This document shows positions 1 through 11,994 of a stretch of DNA of 64,000 nucleotides, one piece after another. The notes under the pieces were generated by a model. It worked only from the letters and a program-made list of their open reading frames with translations. It made no database searches and was not told the origin of the DNA. The position numbers and the translations under genes are program-made. The DNA is from Ashinkailepas kermadecensis. Taxonomy: Eukaryota; Arthropoda; Thecostraca; Neolepadidae. Positions within the stretch are counted from its first letter, which is position 1; each line of letters starts with the position of its first letter. Where the stretch lies: assembly GCA_034440615.1 (NCBI GenBank), contig JAOTOM010004877.1, positions 38,501 through 102,500 on the forward strand, in the 5' to 3' direction.

Positions 1-486
1 GAAAATAATAGCGCAACCACGTAGGTGGCCAGAAGTGCAACTTTCCATATATTTTGGATGGCTAGATCACCCCTTCCCATACACAAATTTACATCCTTAG
101 CCATCAGGCACATATGGGCGGATCTTTAGAAACATCACGCCTCCTCTCAATACATTTGTGAAGCTTCATTCCTGCTTGGGAATGGGAAAAAATAGCCTCT
201 CATATCGGAACAGATTTAAGTTCTTAGTTTTAGATTGGTAGCTACCCGACGCTAAATCTAGCCTAATACGACCCATTGAATATTGGTTCCCAGAGATGCA
301 CCCAAGAGAGGATCACTGGGCTGGGCTCCACCAATAGTGGTCCAAAATGTGTGCTTCCACTGGCTCATTTTCTACCTGCCAGCTAAACTAGGTAGTCTGC
401 AATACTTTATGAAGGCCCGAGAAGCACCCAGTTTCTGTTTCTTGGCACATTTTGGCATGTTGTCTGTATTCAGCGAGTATATTTAT
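1..486. other. Left flank, no gene seen
   Basis: Only short unconvincing open frames occur here and no domain, RNA gene or repeat is recognised. The segment is the 3'-side genomic flank of LINE copy 1 and, judging from the PFK exons further right, should lie in an intron or distal part of that gene on the minus strand. Confidence 0.5.
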
Positions 487-500
487 CCCGCCCCAAAGGG

Positions 501-560
501 TTAGTTAGTTAGTTATTTGGGCTTTAGGGCGCTTCGACCAATTATGATCATTCGCGCCCA
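501..560 (-). other. LINE 3' terminal hairpin and CTAA tail
   Basis: On the minus strand the element ends with GGGCGC (559-554), a loop of about 21 nt, GCGCCC (532-527), then TAAAGCCCAAATAACTAAC and further CTAA repeats. The same arrangement recurs at the 3' end of LINE copy 3 (47963-47994), in two ultrashort insertions (20843-20895 and 50537-50594) and, more loosely, at the ends of the SINE family and the 57571-58449 unit. Its likely role is the recognition site for the element's own reverse transcriptase during target-primed reverse transcription. Confidence 0.7.
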
Positions 561-709
561 TAACATTTTATTATGCTTCACTGCTGATATGAACTTTTAC
601 CTCGGTGTATACGTGGTCTTAAATCCAATCGCTGAAAGGTAACGGAACAAGTTCCCCGAATGTACTAGTTTTGAATTGTTTCCCAGAAGGTCTTCATATG
701 TCAGGCAGC

Positions 710-3700
710 TCAAGTTGCTTCCGTAAAACAATCTCCGCTCTCCCGTGCAAAGTAATGACAAGTGAATAATACGTGGCGCACCGTCAGAATTTCCGAACAG
801 CGCGGGCAATGTGGCCTTTCCTCCCCACAGAGGAGGTAGCCATGGGTAGCGTAGGTGTGTCCAATACGCAACCTGCAAAGTGTAACTTCCTCTGGTCTGG
901 ACCTACGCAGGCATGACGCCCAATGTCCCAGGTGTGGCTTTATTGTCTGAAGTTTATTGGTGGCGTCTCTATCCCAGGCCTTTTGCCACTTATGGAAGAT
1001 AAAACTTGAGATTCTTGAGAAATGATCCCTGGCAGGTAGTGGGCAAATGCGTGGGCGTGGATTCTGTGCTGCCCACTTCGCCGCGGAGTCCGCACGCTCG
1101 TTGCCGGACACTCCGATGTGACTCGGGACCCAACACAAGCGGACAGTTTTTCCGTCAAGTTCTAATGTAGTAAGACGTATGAGGATATCGAGTAGTCTGA
1201 GGGGTAAAATTCGGTCAGTGCCAAAAGGCTGCTAAGAGAATCAGATAGGATCACATATAGGGTGTCATGTGAGATCTCTATGTATGACAGTGCCTTTTTT
1301 TTATCGCAATTAGCTCTGAGCTATACACCGAGATGTATACAGGCAAACTAAATGAACGTACATCTGCACCGCACACAAAAGCACAGCCTGCTCCTGTGGT
1401 GTTCTTGGACCCATCAGTAAAAAGCATTGTGTGCCCTCGGTAGGTATCAAGGTGCTCCAGTGTTCTCGACAGGCATAACTCTGACGGGATATCCCCTTTT
1501 CGCATGACTGAAAGGGACACATCGATTGCAGGCGAGACCAACTTCCAGGGTGGCATTGGTAGTTTCTGAATTATCGTCACTCGGCGCAATTTGGTTCGAC
1601 TTTTTCTGAAAAGGGTCTGCATACGAGTACAGAATGGGGCTGTCCTCTGACTTCGCCCGTCAGAAAAGAGTGCTAAAATTCGGCGGGAGAATACTGCTTC
1701 ATAAGTCGGGTGCGTGGGAAACTGACGTAGCCTACAAGCATATCGCAGGCCCAGCATTTCTCACCTCAACGCCAGTGAGGGTTCGTTGGCCTCTGCTTCC
1801 AGGCTAACGACCGGTGACGTTCGAAAAGCACCGGTAATAATGCGTAGCGCAGCATAGTGCACTGTGTCGAGAGTGCGCTTGGTGCTAGCACAAGCACCAT
1901 CGTACACGTAACACGCGTAATCCAACTTGGACCGGATAAGTGCTTTATAGAGCACCATCAGTGTTTTACGGTCAGCACCGTAGGACATTCGAGCAACGCA
2001 TTTTAGTAGATTGAGAGATTTAAAACAAGTTTCTCTCAGTATCTTAATGTGGTGTTTATATGTCAGGCGACTATCAAATTGAACTCCAAGAAATTTCACG
2101 CCGGGTTTAACTGCGATAGGCTCGCCGTACAACTCAACGTCGAGTTTCTGGATGCACCGTCGGCGGCAAAAATGAATCGCAGCAGTTTTGTCTGTGGAAA
2201 ACCGAAAACCATTTCTGGTGCTCCAGCTCTGAAGTTTGTTTACAGCCAGTTGCAATTGTCGCGTCATTGCTCATGTATTGGAGGCAACCATATCGCGAAG
2301 TCGTCGACGAATAGTGATCGCCCAATGTTTTGTGGTAGTTTATCATCAATGTCATTAATCATAATAGCAAACAGCGTTACACTAAGGACGCTTCCCTGTG
2401 GGACTCCAGTAGTTTGCTGGTACTGATCCGACAGCTCGTGTCCCACACGGACACGAAAGAATCGTCGGGTCAAAAAGTTGCGGATGAAAATGCCCATGTG
2501 GCCACGGATTCCAAACTTCCGAGCTTTCATCAAGATTCCGTGACGCCAAGTGGTGTCGTATGCGCCTTCAAGATCGAAAAAGACTGCTCCAGCATGCCGT
2601 TTCATCCTGAAGGCTAGACGTATAGCGGTGTCAAGTGTTAAAAGATGATCTGTCGTTCCACGATGTTTTCTTAGACCGCACTGAGCGTTGTTAAATAAAT
2701 TGTTTGTTTCTAGAAACCACGTAAGTCGTAGGTTAATCATTTTTTTCCAGTAATTTGCACAGACACGATGTTAGGGCGATGGGCCGGTAATGCAGCGGAT
2801 CGAATCCACTTTTTCCTGGCTTCAATACAGGGACCACTGTGGCTTCCCGCCACGCATCTGGAAATCCGCCTTCTTCCCATAGGTTGTTGAAGGTTACTAG
2901 CAGTACTTTTAGTGCTGGTGAAGGAAGATGCTTTAACATTTCGTTGTGAATGAGGTCGGGTACCTCTGCAACATTTTTAAGGTTTTTTATTGCTGAGCGT
3001 AGTTCCGCTGCTGTGAATTGTTCGTTGTATGAGAAATGTTCAGAAGTGGAAAAGTCAACTACTTGGCTCTCTAAGTTTGCTTTCTGACGGAGAAACTCTG
3101 ACCGGAAGTTACCTGCTTCCCCTCGGGCCACTATCGCTTGGCCTATTGCATTTGCGACGTCCAATGGGTTATTCACGTCTGCACCAGCCACTCGCAGCGC
3201 TGGAAGAGGCATCGAATTAAATTTCCCAGCTATTCGCTTCACTCGGGACCACACTTGTGTTATTGGGGTGGTTCGGTTTAGGGTGGACAGATATATTCGC
3301 CAGGACGTGCGCTTGGCTTCTCTTATCGTTCGTCGTGCTGACGCTCGCGCCCTTTGGAAGGCTATTAAGTTCCCGGACGTGCTATTTTTGTTAAATTTTT
3401 TAAAGGCCCGTTTACGTTCGCGTATGGCGTCTCGACAAGCCACGGACCACCACGGAACTGGGGCGCGGCGAGGGGCTCCAAAAGTCTGCGGTATACTTGT
3501 TTCGGCCGACTGCAAAATCAAGGACGAGAACTGCTCCACTGATGGTGTGGTACTGTCCGCGATCTCTCCAATGGAGGCTTCTACCTTTGTCTGGAACTTC
3601 TCCCAATCAGCTTTTTTAAATTCCATCTCCGAGGTCTCAAGTCAAGTGTAACCCGGACTTCATAGTTAATAAGTATGGGGAAATGATCACTGCCAAGGGG

Positions 3701-4312
3701 GTCTTCATATACTGACCAGGTAAAACATTGTGTCAAATGCGAGCTTGTAAGACTAAGATCAATTGCTGATGTAGACCCAGAAGAGAGTGCAAAGTGGGTG
3801 GCAGCACCAGTGTTTAAAAGACAGAGGGATTCGTCATGAATAAAGCTCTCCATGGAGCGACCTCGCTGGTTTGTGACGTCACATCCCCAAGCAACGTGGT
3901 GTGCGTTGAAGTCGCCCAGAAGCAGAATAGGAGGGGGGAGTTCCAGAATTAGACGTCTCAGATCGATGGTAGGGAATGGAATTGCCGGCGGCAGATATAC
4001 AGAGCACAGGGTGATTGTGTGGCGACCAAAGGTAACTCTAGCAGCAACGGCTTGGAGAGGGGTGTTGAGGGCAACCTCCTTGCATGGGGCGCTATGGCTC
4101 ACCGCCAACATGACTCCTCCGTGTGCGATTGTAGTAGATGGCATGTTTTTGGCAAACACCGAATAGCCTTTGAGTCTAAATGATGAGTCAAGAGGTAGTT
4201 TCGTCTCTTGGAGGCATATTGCAGTTGGACTCCGTGTGTTAAAAAATACTTCCAGTTCCGTCACATTGGAACGAATCCCCCTGCAGTTCCACTGTAAAAC
4301 GAATGGAGTCAT
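710..4312 (-). pseudogene. LINE copy 1 ORF2: endonuclease, reverse transcriptase and RNase H, frameshifted
   Basis: The product would nick target DNA and copy LINE RNA into it. The N-terminal APE-type endonuclease (4312-3581) starts MTPFVLQWNCRGIRS and shows QETKL, LLLGDFNAHHVAWG and GSDHFPI. Reverse transcriptase follows (3626-1761) with FRPIALTSCLCKLLEK, GAVFFDLEGAYDT, TTGVPQGSVLS and the catalytic box FVDD instead of the usual F/YADD. RNase H (1757-1000) has LFTDGSK and VPSHIGVSGNERADSAAK, followed by a Cys/His-rich C-terminus with LCRLRIGHTYATHG. The reading frame changes near 3600, 2735, 2265 and 1295 and has an in-frame stop near 1758. Three of the shifts lie beside runs of T on the plus strand. 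No intact protein can be made as read. Confidence 0.88.
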
Positions 4313-4416
4313 CGAGTTAGTTACTAAAATAGATTAAGAGGAAAAATTCCCATGATGGACTAGAGTTGACTGTAGTGCGAAAGCTAGAAGTGGTCATGCC
4401 ATAAAACAACTCGCTA

Positions 4417-6255
4417 TTACAGTTCAGGCTCCGTCCTCCGCCCCAGAGAGGGCACCGCTGGCAACCCGCAAGCTTCGTTCCGACTCGGCCCAAGGGACTG
4501 AGTCCTCGGGCGGGAACGTGGTGACCCCTCCCCCGGTGGAGAGCCCGATGGTGGCAGGCCCCGCTTCTGGGGTCCCAGGCGGGGAGGGGGCGGGGGAGGG
4601 CCCATCTCAATTACATATGGGGCCGGTCCCTCTACTCGCCGTCGCGGCGATGGGGTGGCCGGCCTCCGTAGTGGAGCCATCTCAGCTCCCTGGCGGCTCT
4701 TCTCCCGGGCCCTCTCCATCTGAGCGAGCCGTGCTCGTTTCGCCTCGCGGGCGCGTCTCTCGGCTTCCTGGTAGTGCATGCTACTATCGGGAATTTTGAT
4801 TGCTCGTTGGTTGTCTCCGGGCGGCGATGTAGGTGCGGAGGTGGAAGACCAGGGTGGGGGCGAAGCCTGACTCACGGGACTGGGAGAAGGTCCAGGTAAG
4901 GAGGAGGTGGAGAGGATGGATTTGGAGTTGGTGCTGGGGCGTGTGGGAGACGAGAGGATGGTGGAGCGTTGGGATGACGTGGGAGGAGGGGACTTAGCGG
5001 TAGGTGATGAGGTAGATGTAGAGGGGTTGGGATTGAGTGGAAAGGACCGAGAAGGCCTCTTGGATCTCTGAACCAGAGTCCACTCCCCACCCTCGAGGAT
5101 TGATTGGGAAGGGGCCTCGGATGGGCAGACGGGTCCATTCGTGGAGGGCGGAACCTCTGTAGCTTCGTCGTCGTGTTGGACTGGCTGCCCCTGCTTCTCA
5201 GGCGACGGCAGGGACACTCCAAAAGACCGTAACAGGGTCATGAGCTGAGCAATCAGCTCAGAGGTCATGTCGGGCTGTGTGTGTGTGTGGCCTATGAGAT
5301 GTTTAGTGCGAGTCTGCTGTGTGGTTGTAATGTTCGGTTGTGCTACTTTTGCATATGATACCCTTGGGTGATCTGCCTCATACAGTTCACGCGCCTCCCG
5401 AAATGTGATCTTTTTGGAAAATTTGATCGCGACTATCTCCTTCTCTTTTATAAAAATCGGACAAAAACGGTCATAAGCAGTGTGGGGTTTTTGGTTGGGG
5501 CCACAGTTAGAGCAGTGTGGGTATTCTGCTTCACATTTGTCCCTGACATGCTCTGTTGCACCACACCTTCCACACGTCTCGCGATTTCTGCAGTGCTGCG
5601 ACGTGTGGCCAAAACGGGAACACCGGAAACACCTCATCGGGTTGGGGACAAATACACGAACTTTTACGCGGATATATCCGACGTTGATGAACTCGGGGAG
5701 GTCCGTTGTGTGGAATGTTAATATGAAGTTGTCAGTTCGTTGGGTTTCTTGTCCTTTCCTAACCGTGATTCTTCTCGCCTCTACCACACCCCACTCTGCC
5801 AGTCCATCCACAATGTTTGCGTCCGATACATCTCTTAAGTTATAGCAGTTGATCACGCCTTTTGATAAATTTTTCGTATTATGGGGGAAGACTTCGATAT
5901 TTACGGTGACCGTTCGCCTGCTGGTTTCATTTCGTATAGTGTACTTTAGTCCCGTTGTTCCCATCGCCCTCCTTGCGTCATCTGTAGTTTTAAATTCCAC
6001 CTCCAGGCCACCGTCTCTAAGTTTTTGACACCTCAGTATCTCCCCCATCCTGTCGCACGCTTCTTTTCGTTGAAATGGTGTAAGCGAGGACAAACTTTTG
6101 CCTTCTTCTACCGACTTGAGAATTCGAATACGGGGCGCGGGAAGACTCGTACTTCGATTGGTCTGGCCCCTACTAGAGGGAACAGGTGAGTTGTTTTTTG
6201 TGTTTGGAGTTGCCATATATGTGTCTTGGTTTCCACTCCTCGGGCGCCCCACCAC
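4417..6255 (-). CDS. LINE copy 1 ORF1, Gag-like RNA-binding protein with CCHC knuckles
   Basis: This intact 612-residue frame encodes the nucleic-acid-binding partner of ORF2, expected to package element RNA. Around residues 205-265 it has CFRCSRFGHTSQHC and CGRCGATEHVRDKC, both CX2CX4HX4C knuckles, and a looser third one (CSNCGPNQKPH). The conserved lead-in VGYIRVKVRVFVPNPMRC precedes them, as in I-group ORF1 proteins. The C-terminal half is rich in Ser, Pro and Arg and probably disordered. A second Met (MATPNTKN) 13 codons downstream is an alternative start. The stop lies about 105 nt before the ORF2 start, so ORF2 probably depends on reinitiation. It is better preserved than ORF2 in the same copy. 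Confidence 0.85.
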   Translation of the reverse strand: MVGRPRSGNQDTYMATPNTKNNSPVPSSRGQTNRSTSLPAPRIRILKSVEEGKSLSSLTPFQRKEACDRMGEILRCQKLRDGGLEVEFKTTDDARRAMGTTGLKYTIRNETSRRTVTVNIEVFPHNTKNLSKGVINCYNLRDVSDANIVDGLAEWGVVEARRITVRKGQETQRTDNFILTFHTTDLPEFINVGYIRVKVRVFVPNPMRCFRCSRFGHTSQHCRNRETCGRCGATEHVRDKCEAEYPHCSNCGPNQKPHTAYDRFCPIFIKEKEIVAIKFSKKITFREARELYEADHPRVSYAKVAQPNITTTQQTRTKHLIGHTHTQPDMTSELIAQLMTLLRSFGVSLPSPEKQGQPVQHDDEATEVPPSTNGPVCPSEAPSQSILEGGEWTLVQRSKRPSRSFPLNPNPSTSTSSPTAKSPPPTSSQRSTILSSPTRPSTNSKSILSTSSLPGPSPSPVSQASPPPWSSTSAPTSPPGDNQRAIKIPDSSMHYQEAERRAREAKRARLAQMERAREKSRQGAEMAPLRRPATPSPRRRVEGPAPYVIEMGPPPPPPRLGPQKRGLPPSGSPPGEGSPRSRPRTQSLGPSRNEACGLPAVPSLGRRTEPEL

Positions 6256-6734
6256 ATAGGGGCCCTACCGGGGGGACGCCTGAGTCCGGCGGACGGGAGG
6301 ACGTCAGGCGCCCGAGGAGCTATACGGGGCAGGCGGCGCCTTCGCCCGGCCGGGAGAGAGAGACTCACCACCCCGACCGGGATCCAGCACCGCCCACCCC
6401 TTGACCCCAGCCGGCCGGACCGGCAGACACTGGGGAGATTCCCAGGTCCCCGGCCCGAGGCGACCAGCCACTTGGCCCGCGTGAGGCCCCACGGGTCCGC
6501 CCGCCCCTCCGGGACATCGGGACCAAAGAGGTGTGTTGGTCCCCCGTCACAACTAGCACCGTGCGACGGGGGACCTCAACCTCCAGGACTCCGTCAACCC
6601 CGGGGGGCGGGCCGAGGGGGCGCGGCTACCCCGATAAAACTGAGCTGGAGGGCAGGACCGGGGAAGTTGTCCTACCTGCTCATGATAGGGAGAGTTGGTG
6701 TTGCAGGGCCAAGGGAAGGACCCGCCCCAAAGGG

Positions 6735-9322
6735 GGAGGCATATGAATGATTGGTCCCTTTTCACAGCAAGGCGTGGTGGGACATGGTCGCGTTGCCCCC
6801 CCCCCCCACACACACACACCACTCGCTATGGATCCGCTACATGGGCGGTGTTTGGTGTGTAAAAATAGGAAACAATATAAAATGAGTAGTTTCGCTTGAA
6901 TATATCTAGGCTCCGATGACCTTTACCTCTTAACCTATGAGTCCCTCTATTGGGAGTAAGTTGGATTATCTAGACTATCCAATTTAGCACCTCACATTAA
7001 TCTAATGTAATGTGTGGAAGAACACCCATCACCCCTTGAGAGAACCCCTGGTAAAGCCAGTAAACCGGCATCTCATCCTTCCTACAAGAAAATATTGGGA
7101 GCGACCCTGAATTGGCACTGCCACCACTACCTCGAAATAAATCCCAGGTGATGGCTTCTAAATCGGTCAATCATAATCCATCAAACAACACTTTTGAAAT
7201 GGTCCTGGATCATCATTAAGTTCCCTGGATCCACCACTTTCACCCTTCGCCCCCTACTTCAACACAATTTCCTAGTGACACCCCTGATTCAGCATCATCA
7301 CCACGCCTAACAATACTTCGTAACATCCCTGAATCAGCACCTCAACGACCAAAAAAAAACTTGATTCCACCTATGAATCAGCAGCTGTTTCAATGGGCAT
7401 CTACATCAGACTGTTGAGACAGATCCCTGATGATGACACTGAATTTGTCCTTAATTGGTATGTCAATCAACTCCCCCCCCCCCCATCCCCCAGAGAAAAT
7501 CCCGGCGTCGTCACTGAATCGGTACCTTAGCCCTTTGCTCCGGTGCACACTGCCGGCACTAGATGCAGTCAGCTGGCATTACTGACATCGGAAATTTGAG
7601 TTAGTTTTATTACGAAGACTTTGTTCGTAAACGGAATAATCCTGTTAGCAATTGTAGCAACGATTACATAATATTCCCCCAATCATCACAGTGATGGGTT
7701 CTGGCCTGACAGTTGGACCTGCAATATTCAGAGTACATATCATCCTTTGACCAATCCCCCACTCTCATTTTCTTTCCTAACCTCGCCATTGAGACAATTC
7801 TGATTTTTTACATTAAAAATGTATAGATCAGACTAGAATACACTAGCCTAGACTAGGTTAGACTATGGTAGAGTAGCTTAAAAAAATATTTATCACATCA
7901 CATTGCATCGATCTTAGCGACCTTCTTCCAACTAAACTGCTACTTAATTCCAGATATTAAAGTGGATGCGAGAAAGTACGGGTACATCAGAACTGAAAAG
8001 CCGCAGACGCGCTGGGCACGTCGAAGGGAATGTTCCTACCATATTACGAAATCCCTGTATTATAGCTGAATCCTTCGTAAAAAAAACATTGGCGCGACGA
8101 ATTATTTCACTCATAATCGCTTGCGAAACCATGCTGGGTAAAATTAAATTTTAATTCGGTGAGTAGGTTCATAATTCACAAGAGAGCAAAATGGATCAAG
8201 CTAAAGCAAAAACAATTATTTTTGTCTTCAATTCACAGGTCAATAAAACAGCCTGGGTTAACTTATCAACCTAAAGATGGCTGAATATCAAGAAAGGTCA
8301 TACAATTAATCGTGCCATAATATCAACCAAGTACTCGTTTCTTACTGGACACTAAATCAGGTCCACATTTTAGTTCGCTTACCACCAAATAGGGCAAGTT
8401 TCAGTTGGCTTTTGGTAGTATTATGCTTCTCTATGAAATTAAATTCTGGTATAGAAACATTAGTTGTAACAAAATAAATATTTACATGCCTTAGTGTATG
8501 CATTAGATACACATCTCTATCAGAAAGATAAGTCGGTGTGATTGTGTTTTTACATTTATTTTAATTGCATTCATTTTAAATTATAGCATGTAACAAGTTG
8601 CATTCCAAACACGCGACCTACGTCGGCTCTATGCATTAAATCTGGAGGGAAACTGGCAATCTAGATGGTTTTCTAGTCAGCGTGGTGAACACGATACAAC
8701 AAGGCTTTTCTGGTGTTTTGATTCATCTTGATGGGAAAATATTAAGTCGAGCAAAAAGATAATATTTGCTTGAGGCATTCATATATGTAGGGTATATTTT
8801 AACTCATTTTCACTGCAAATATGTTTCTTAAGCATCACACTGCTCCCAGGCATTAGTAAACAATGTTTACGTTGCTGACCCTTGAAACCTGTCGCTGATC
8901 AGCTAGTGCTGCCTCCACACACTCAATATCTTTTTTTTTTAAACATCTCGAATCATTAACCAATGGTGGCCAATACGTGCGAACTTTCACATGATAACGC
9001 TTTGAGTTTTGAATCAATCAAATTCAACTAGCATGGGACAGACCGCATTCTTATTGATTGAAGCTCTTCATCTATAAAACAATCGATATTGCAACAAACT
9101 TGCATCGGACTACGGCTTTAGTTGTCTCTACCTTTTCTGATGTTAAAAGCTTGGATGACACCTCGTCAGATCGACGAATCGTTCCGATTCCAATGAGAGT
9201 CCATATATCTTACTCATGAGTGGCATTCATTTCTATGGATGCATTGGGTCGGGGTAATGTATAGCGTCACACGTTCGCCACCAGTAAAAGCAGCTTGTGA
9301 TGCAAACAGGCAGATACATCAC
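6735..9322. other. Gene-free interval, probable PFK intron 3' to exon 9323-9474
   Basis: No coding exon is recognised; I looked for the PFK continuation (GGTIIGSARC-like) on the minus strand and did not find it. A C-run next to a CA-run sits at about 6795-6820. Between about 7080 and 7520 a loose motif like CCTGAATCAGCACC recurs several times at irregular spacing. A stretch of TAGACTAG-like tracts lies at 7820-7880. The rest is AT-rich unique-looking sequence. Confidence 0.4.
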
Positions 9323-9474
9323 CTTGTGAATGATACCGGAAACCGACTTCCACTGCGCTTCAACGATGTTTTCACCGCCGTCCACCATGCCCTGGTAACC
9401 CTCGCGGATGAAGTACATGCGAGCGCCCACGTACAGGCCCATGCGAACCGCGGCACGCACCGCGGCGTTCATGC
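9323..9474 (-). CDS. Pfk: 6-phosphofructokinase, internal coding exon
   Basis: This 152-bp exon encodes part of the N-terminal catalytic half of ATP-dependent 6-phosphofructokinase, the cytosolic glycolytic enzyme that phosphorylates fructose 6-phosphate. The translation, after a split Gly codon, runs [18 protein letters not shown], then [20 protein letters not shown] and [10 protein letters not shown], matching animal PFK immediately after the GGDSQG nucleotide-binding loop. On the minus strand the acceptor is ccgacag before GC ATG AAC, and the donor is CACAAG followed by gtgatg. It begins in phase 1, exactly complementing the exon at 20251-20526, and ends in phase 0. The next exon is not seen and must lie beyond the left edge. 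Confidence 0.93.
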
Positions 9475-9556
9475 CTGTCGGACCAGGGTACGTTATTCAT
9501 GAGAAGAGCAACACCACGCCCCACCCAAATCGCATTATATACACTGATGGCTTCAT

Positions 9557-9588
9557 TTCACACACACACACACGCACACACACACACC
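9557..9588. repeat. (CA)n microsatellite
   Basis: A short CACACA tract with one CACGCACA interruption lies in the PFK intron, about 80 bp upstream (in gene orientation) of the exon acceptor. Read on the minus strand it is a TG-rich tract. Confidence 0.85.
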
Positions 9589-10024
9589 AAGCCAGGCGGA
9601 CGCGGCGGCGGTAGTTTTTTCAAATAACTCGCGGCCAAGTTGTACGCTGCTCCCATCTGTCGGACACTGCATCGGTCTACACAGCGGTTATACGCAACGC
9701 ACGCTGCATACAAAACAGTGAAAAACTAGCATGCAACACTAGCATAACATGAGACTCAATCATCATCACAAAGCATTATACAATGTAAACAACAGAAACA
9801 CCCGATCAATTTGCAAATAACCTGCATACACCGTCAGCCACTCACCAGCCACTCAATGCATCATCTTCCAGCCACTCAAAGATACTAAGATTACCAGTGT
9901 TCCTGAGCGCATCTTGGGATTAAAAAATAAACTTAGTTCGAATTGTTTTGGGGCAAGCTTTACAAAATCAAGAGTCAGTGCTCAGTGCAAGCTTGTTGCC
10001 TTTCGCCCTTAACCCCCACGGGGC

Positions 10025-10280
10025 CCAAAAATATCGTTTCAGGGACAGGACAAAAACGAGCCGGAGCCACGAAAAAAATGACGTTGGGACCCGAAGCGAC
10101 CCAGGCTCCAAAGAAGAGGTCCCGCAAAATCGCACGGGAGGTTCCAAAATCGCGGTGGGCCCGAAAAATTGCCGTCAGGTTTCACAAATCGCGTTCGATC
10201 CCGAAAATAACGTACCGGGGCACCGAAAAAGTTAGTACCAGGTTCGAAAAAAATACCGCCCGTGCCAAATATATGGGACG
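10025..10280. repeat. Imperfect minisatellite, about 21-bp unit
   Basis: Degenerate units of roughly 20-24 bp repeat about ten times. Each has a G/C start, a central A-run and a CG-rich end, for example gggcccgaaaaattgccgtc, gatcccgaaaataacgtacc and gaggttccaaaatcgcggt. An open frame across it is a by-product of the periodicity and has no recognisable domain. Confidence 0.55.
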
Positions 10281-10879
10281 GGAGGATTCTGTTCGACTGA
10301 CCAACTGAACTCCTGTGGTAAATGACGGTATCAAGGCGTAGCCAATCGTCGCTTACACGGTCATGGGCGGATCTAAGAGGCAATCCGGTCATGTTCCTCC
10401 CCAAAGATTCATGGTTGGGCCAAAACTGACATTCTCGGATTTTCAAGAACATCTAAGTAACTCTTACTACCAAAAGCTTAACGCCTCTTTGGCTAGATGG
10501 AAGCCACGTGTGAGCTTAACAAAATATTACTTTTTGGATTTTCCCCCTCCCAAGCCCGTTTGCCACCAATCGGCAGTCTGGATCAGCGCTTGCGCTTGCA
10601 ACACAAACAGGTACAAAAATACACATTTGAACGGAGGAGAGTTTAATTTCTCTTTCATCATGTGGGAAGAAATATCAGGTATGGATGAGTATTGGATTAA
10701 AATTAAAATTTGTTTTTATGATAAAATAGCAATAATGCAGGCATAACCCACATCACTAATACATCCATATTGAAAGCAACCATCAATTTCACGAACAATT
10801 TCATAGGAACTCGATTTAATCGATATGACAGCCATCTATTTATTCCGTATGCACCTTCAAAGATAATAACATCCCAAAA

Positions 10880-11385
10880 TATAGTGCAATTTTACCACAG
10901 GATGTTGTGCCTTTTTGCCGGCATGAAATACTAAACGGAAATTTAAGCCTTGGTTAAAACCTCGGTAAAATCAGCATACGAACCTGTGTAGAATAGGTAT
11001 GCCTAAATGGTCGCTGACAATTTCGCCAGCAATAATAAAGGCTCAGTATTCTGTAGAACACTGGCTGTCATGGGCGGTGGATTACTGGCAGACAGAACAT
11101 TGATGGCTCATCCAGGGTTCGATTTGCCTTGTAATTCTGGACGTGGAAAGCAAAATTTGAGGGTAATCGTATATCGAGGATATTTGTCTTCCAACCTGTC
11201 ACATTAGAAACTCAGCTTGTACTTTCCAGCGAACCTTGAGCACTTGACCACAGAGCAGTTGATTGTCAAACAGCACCATTCAACCTCAAAATTAGGAAAA
11301 TGAGAAGATAATTTTCTGGAGAGTGTATGTTCTCCACGTCAAAAATTCAGTATCAGGTTATTTTTGCAACCCTGGTCTCTTACGT
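10880..11385 (+). repeat. Diverged interspersed repeat, member A
   Basis: The segment aligns by eye to 32950-33290 through blocks such as GGATATTTGTCTTCCAACCT versus GAATATTTGTATTCAAACCT, TTGAGCACTT..GATCACAG-type blocks and ATAATTTTCTGGA. No reading frame or terminal repeat was found, so the class is unknown. It is probably an old non-autonomous element. Confidence 0.5.
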
Positions 11386-11994
11386 GCCCACAGCAACTTT
11401 TCGTGATACTGGAACGAGCCTTAAACGTTTGGAAAGGCATCACCCAACAAAATGTTGGTCCTAAATACCCAGCAACGATGCATATGAAAAAACGTGCATC
11501 TTATTGTATTAAATTGCTGCTTCTCAGAATATTTGCAGCAGTATTCGAAAGTAGAGACCATCACAAAACGTTGCAGGATTCAGACATGGACCAACCCAGA
11601 AGCTTCCCAGATCTCGAGTTGGGGGTCCTGAAGCCGCGAACCACCCCGGTGTTTCCATCCAGGGCCTCCTCCTCCACTCAGGTGAAGTACGAGGATAGCG
11701 CGACCCCGAAGAGGTGCTGGTCTTGAACTGCTTTGTGTCGCCCAACGTGTTACTACTTTGTGTACTCCGGAAATGTCATGCATTCCGAGAGGGACGATAG
11801 CTATGTCCTGCTACCGTGTTGGTGCAAGGCTATTTTGCTTACGTCTAAATTTGTTCATACAAACCCGGCGACGTCGAACTTCGCGGGATACTGTTCGTCT
11901 TCGCTAAGTCATTGGCAAGAAATGCATCAGGTTAGTATTTCGCTCATTTCACCTCGCCCAAATACAAGCATTGGGTTGCTATATCATTTCCTTA

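Larger units (their letters stand above)
501..6720 (-). mobile_element. Full-length I-clade non-LTR retrotransposon (LINE copy 1)
   Basis: The element reads on the minus strand: GC-rich 5' UTR (6720 to 6256), ORF1 with zinc knuckles, ORF2 with endonuclease, reverse transcriptase and RNase H, then a hairpin 3' end with a CTAA-repeat tail. A perfect 14-bp direct repeat, cccgccccaaaggg, flanks it at 487-500 and 6721-6734; this is the expected target-site duplication and fixes both ends. The RNase H domain after RT and the short repeat tail instead of poly(A) fit the I group of LINEs. ORF1 is open but ORF2 is broken, so this copy is probably dead despite its complete structure. Family placement comes from domain order and motifs only, without a tree. 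Confidence 0.9.

Noticed and set aside
4518..4799. Plus-strand frames across 3852-5845 opposite LINE copy 1
   Set aside because: They are antisense shadows of the intact ORF1 and the ORF2 endonuclease, with no domain of their own.
6226..6750. 174-codon Pro/Arg-rich plus-strand frame
   Set aside because: It lies opposite the GC-rich 5' UTR of LINE copy 1 and exists because stops are rare in GC-rich DNA.
10025..10308. Basic 121-residue protein at 9943-10308
   Set aside because: The frame follows a degenerate 21-bp minisatellite and has no domain.
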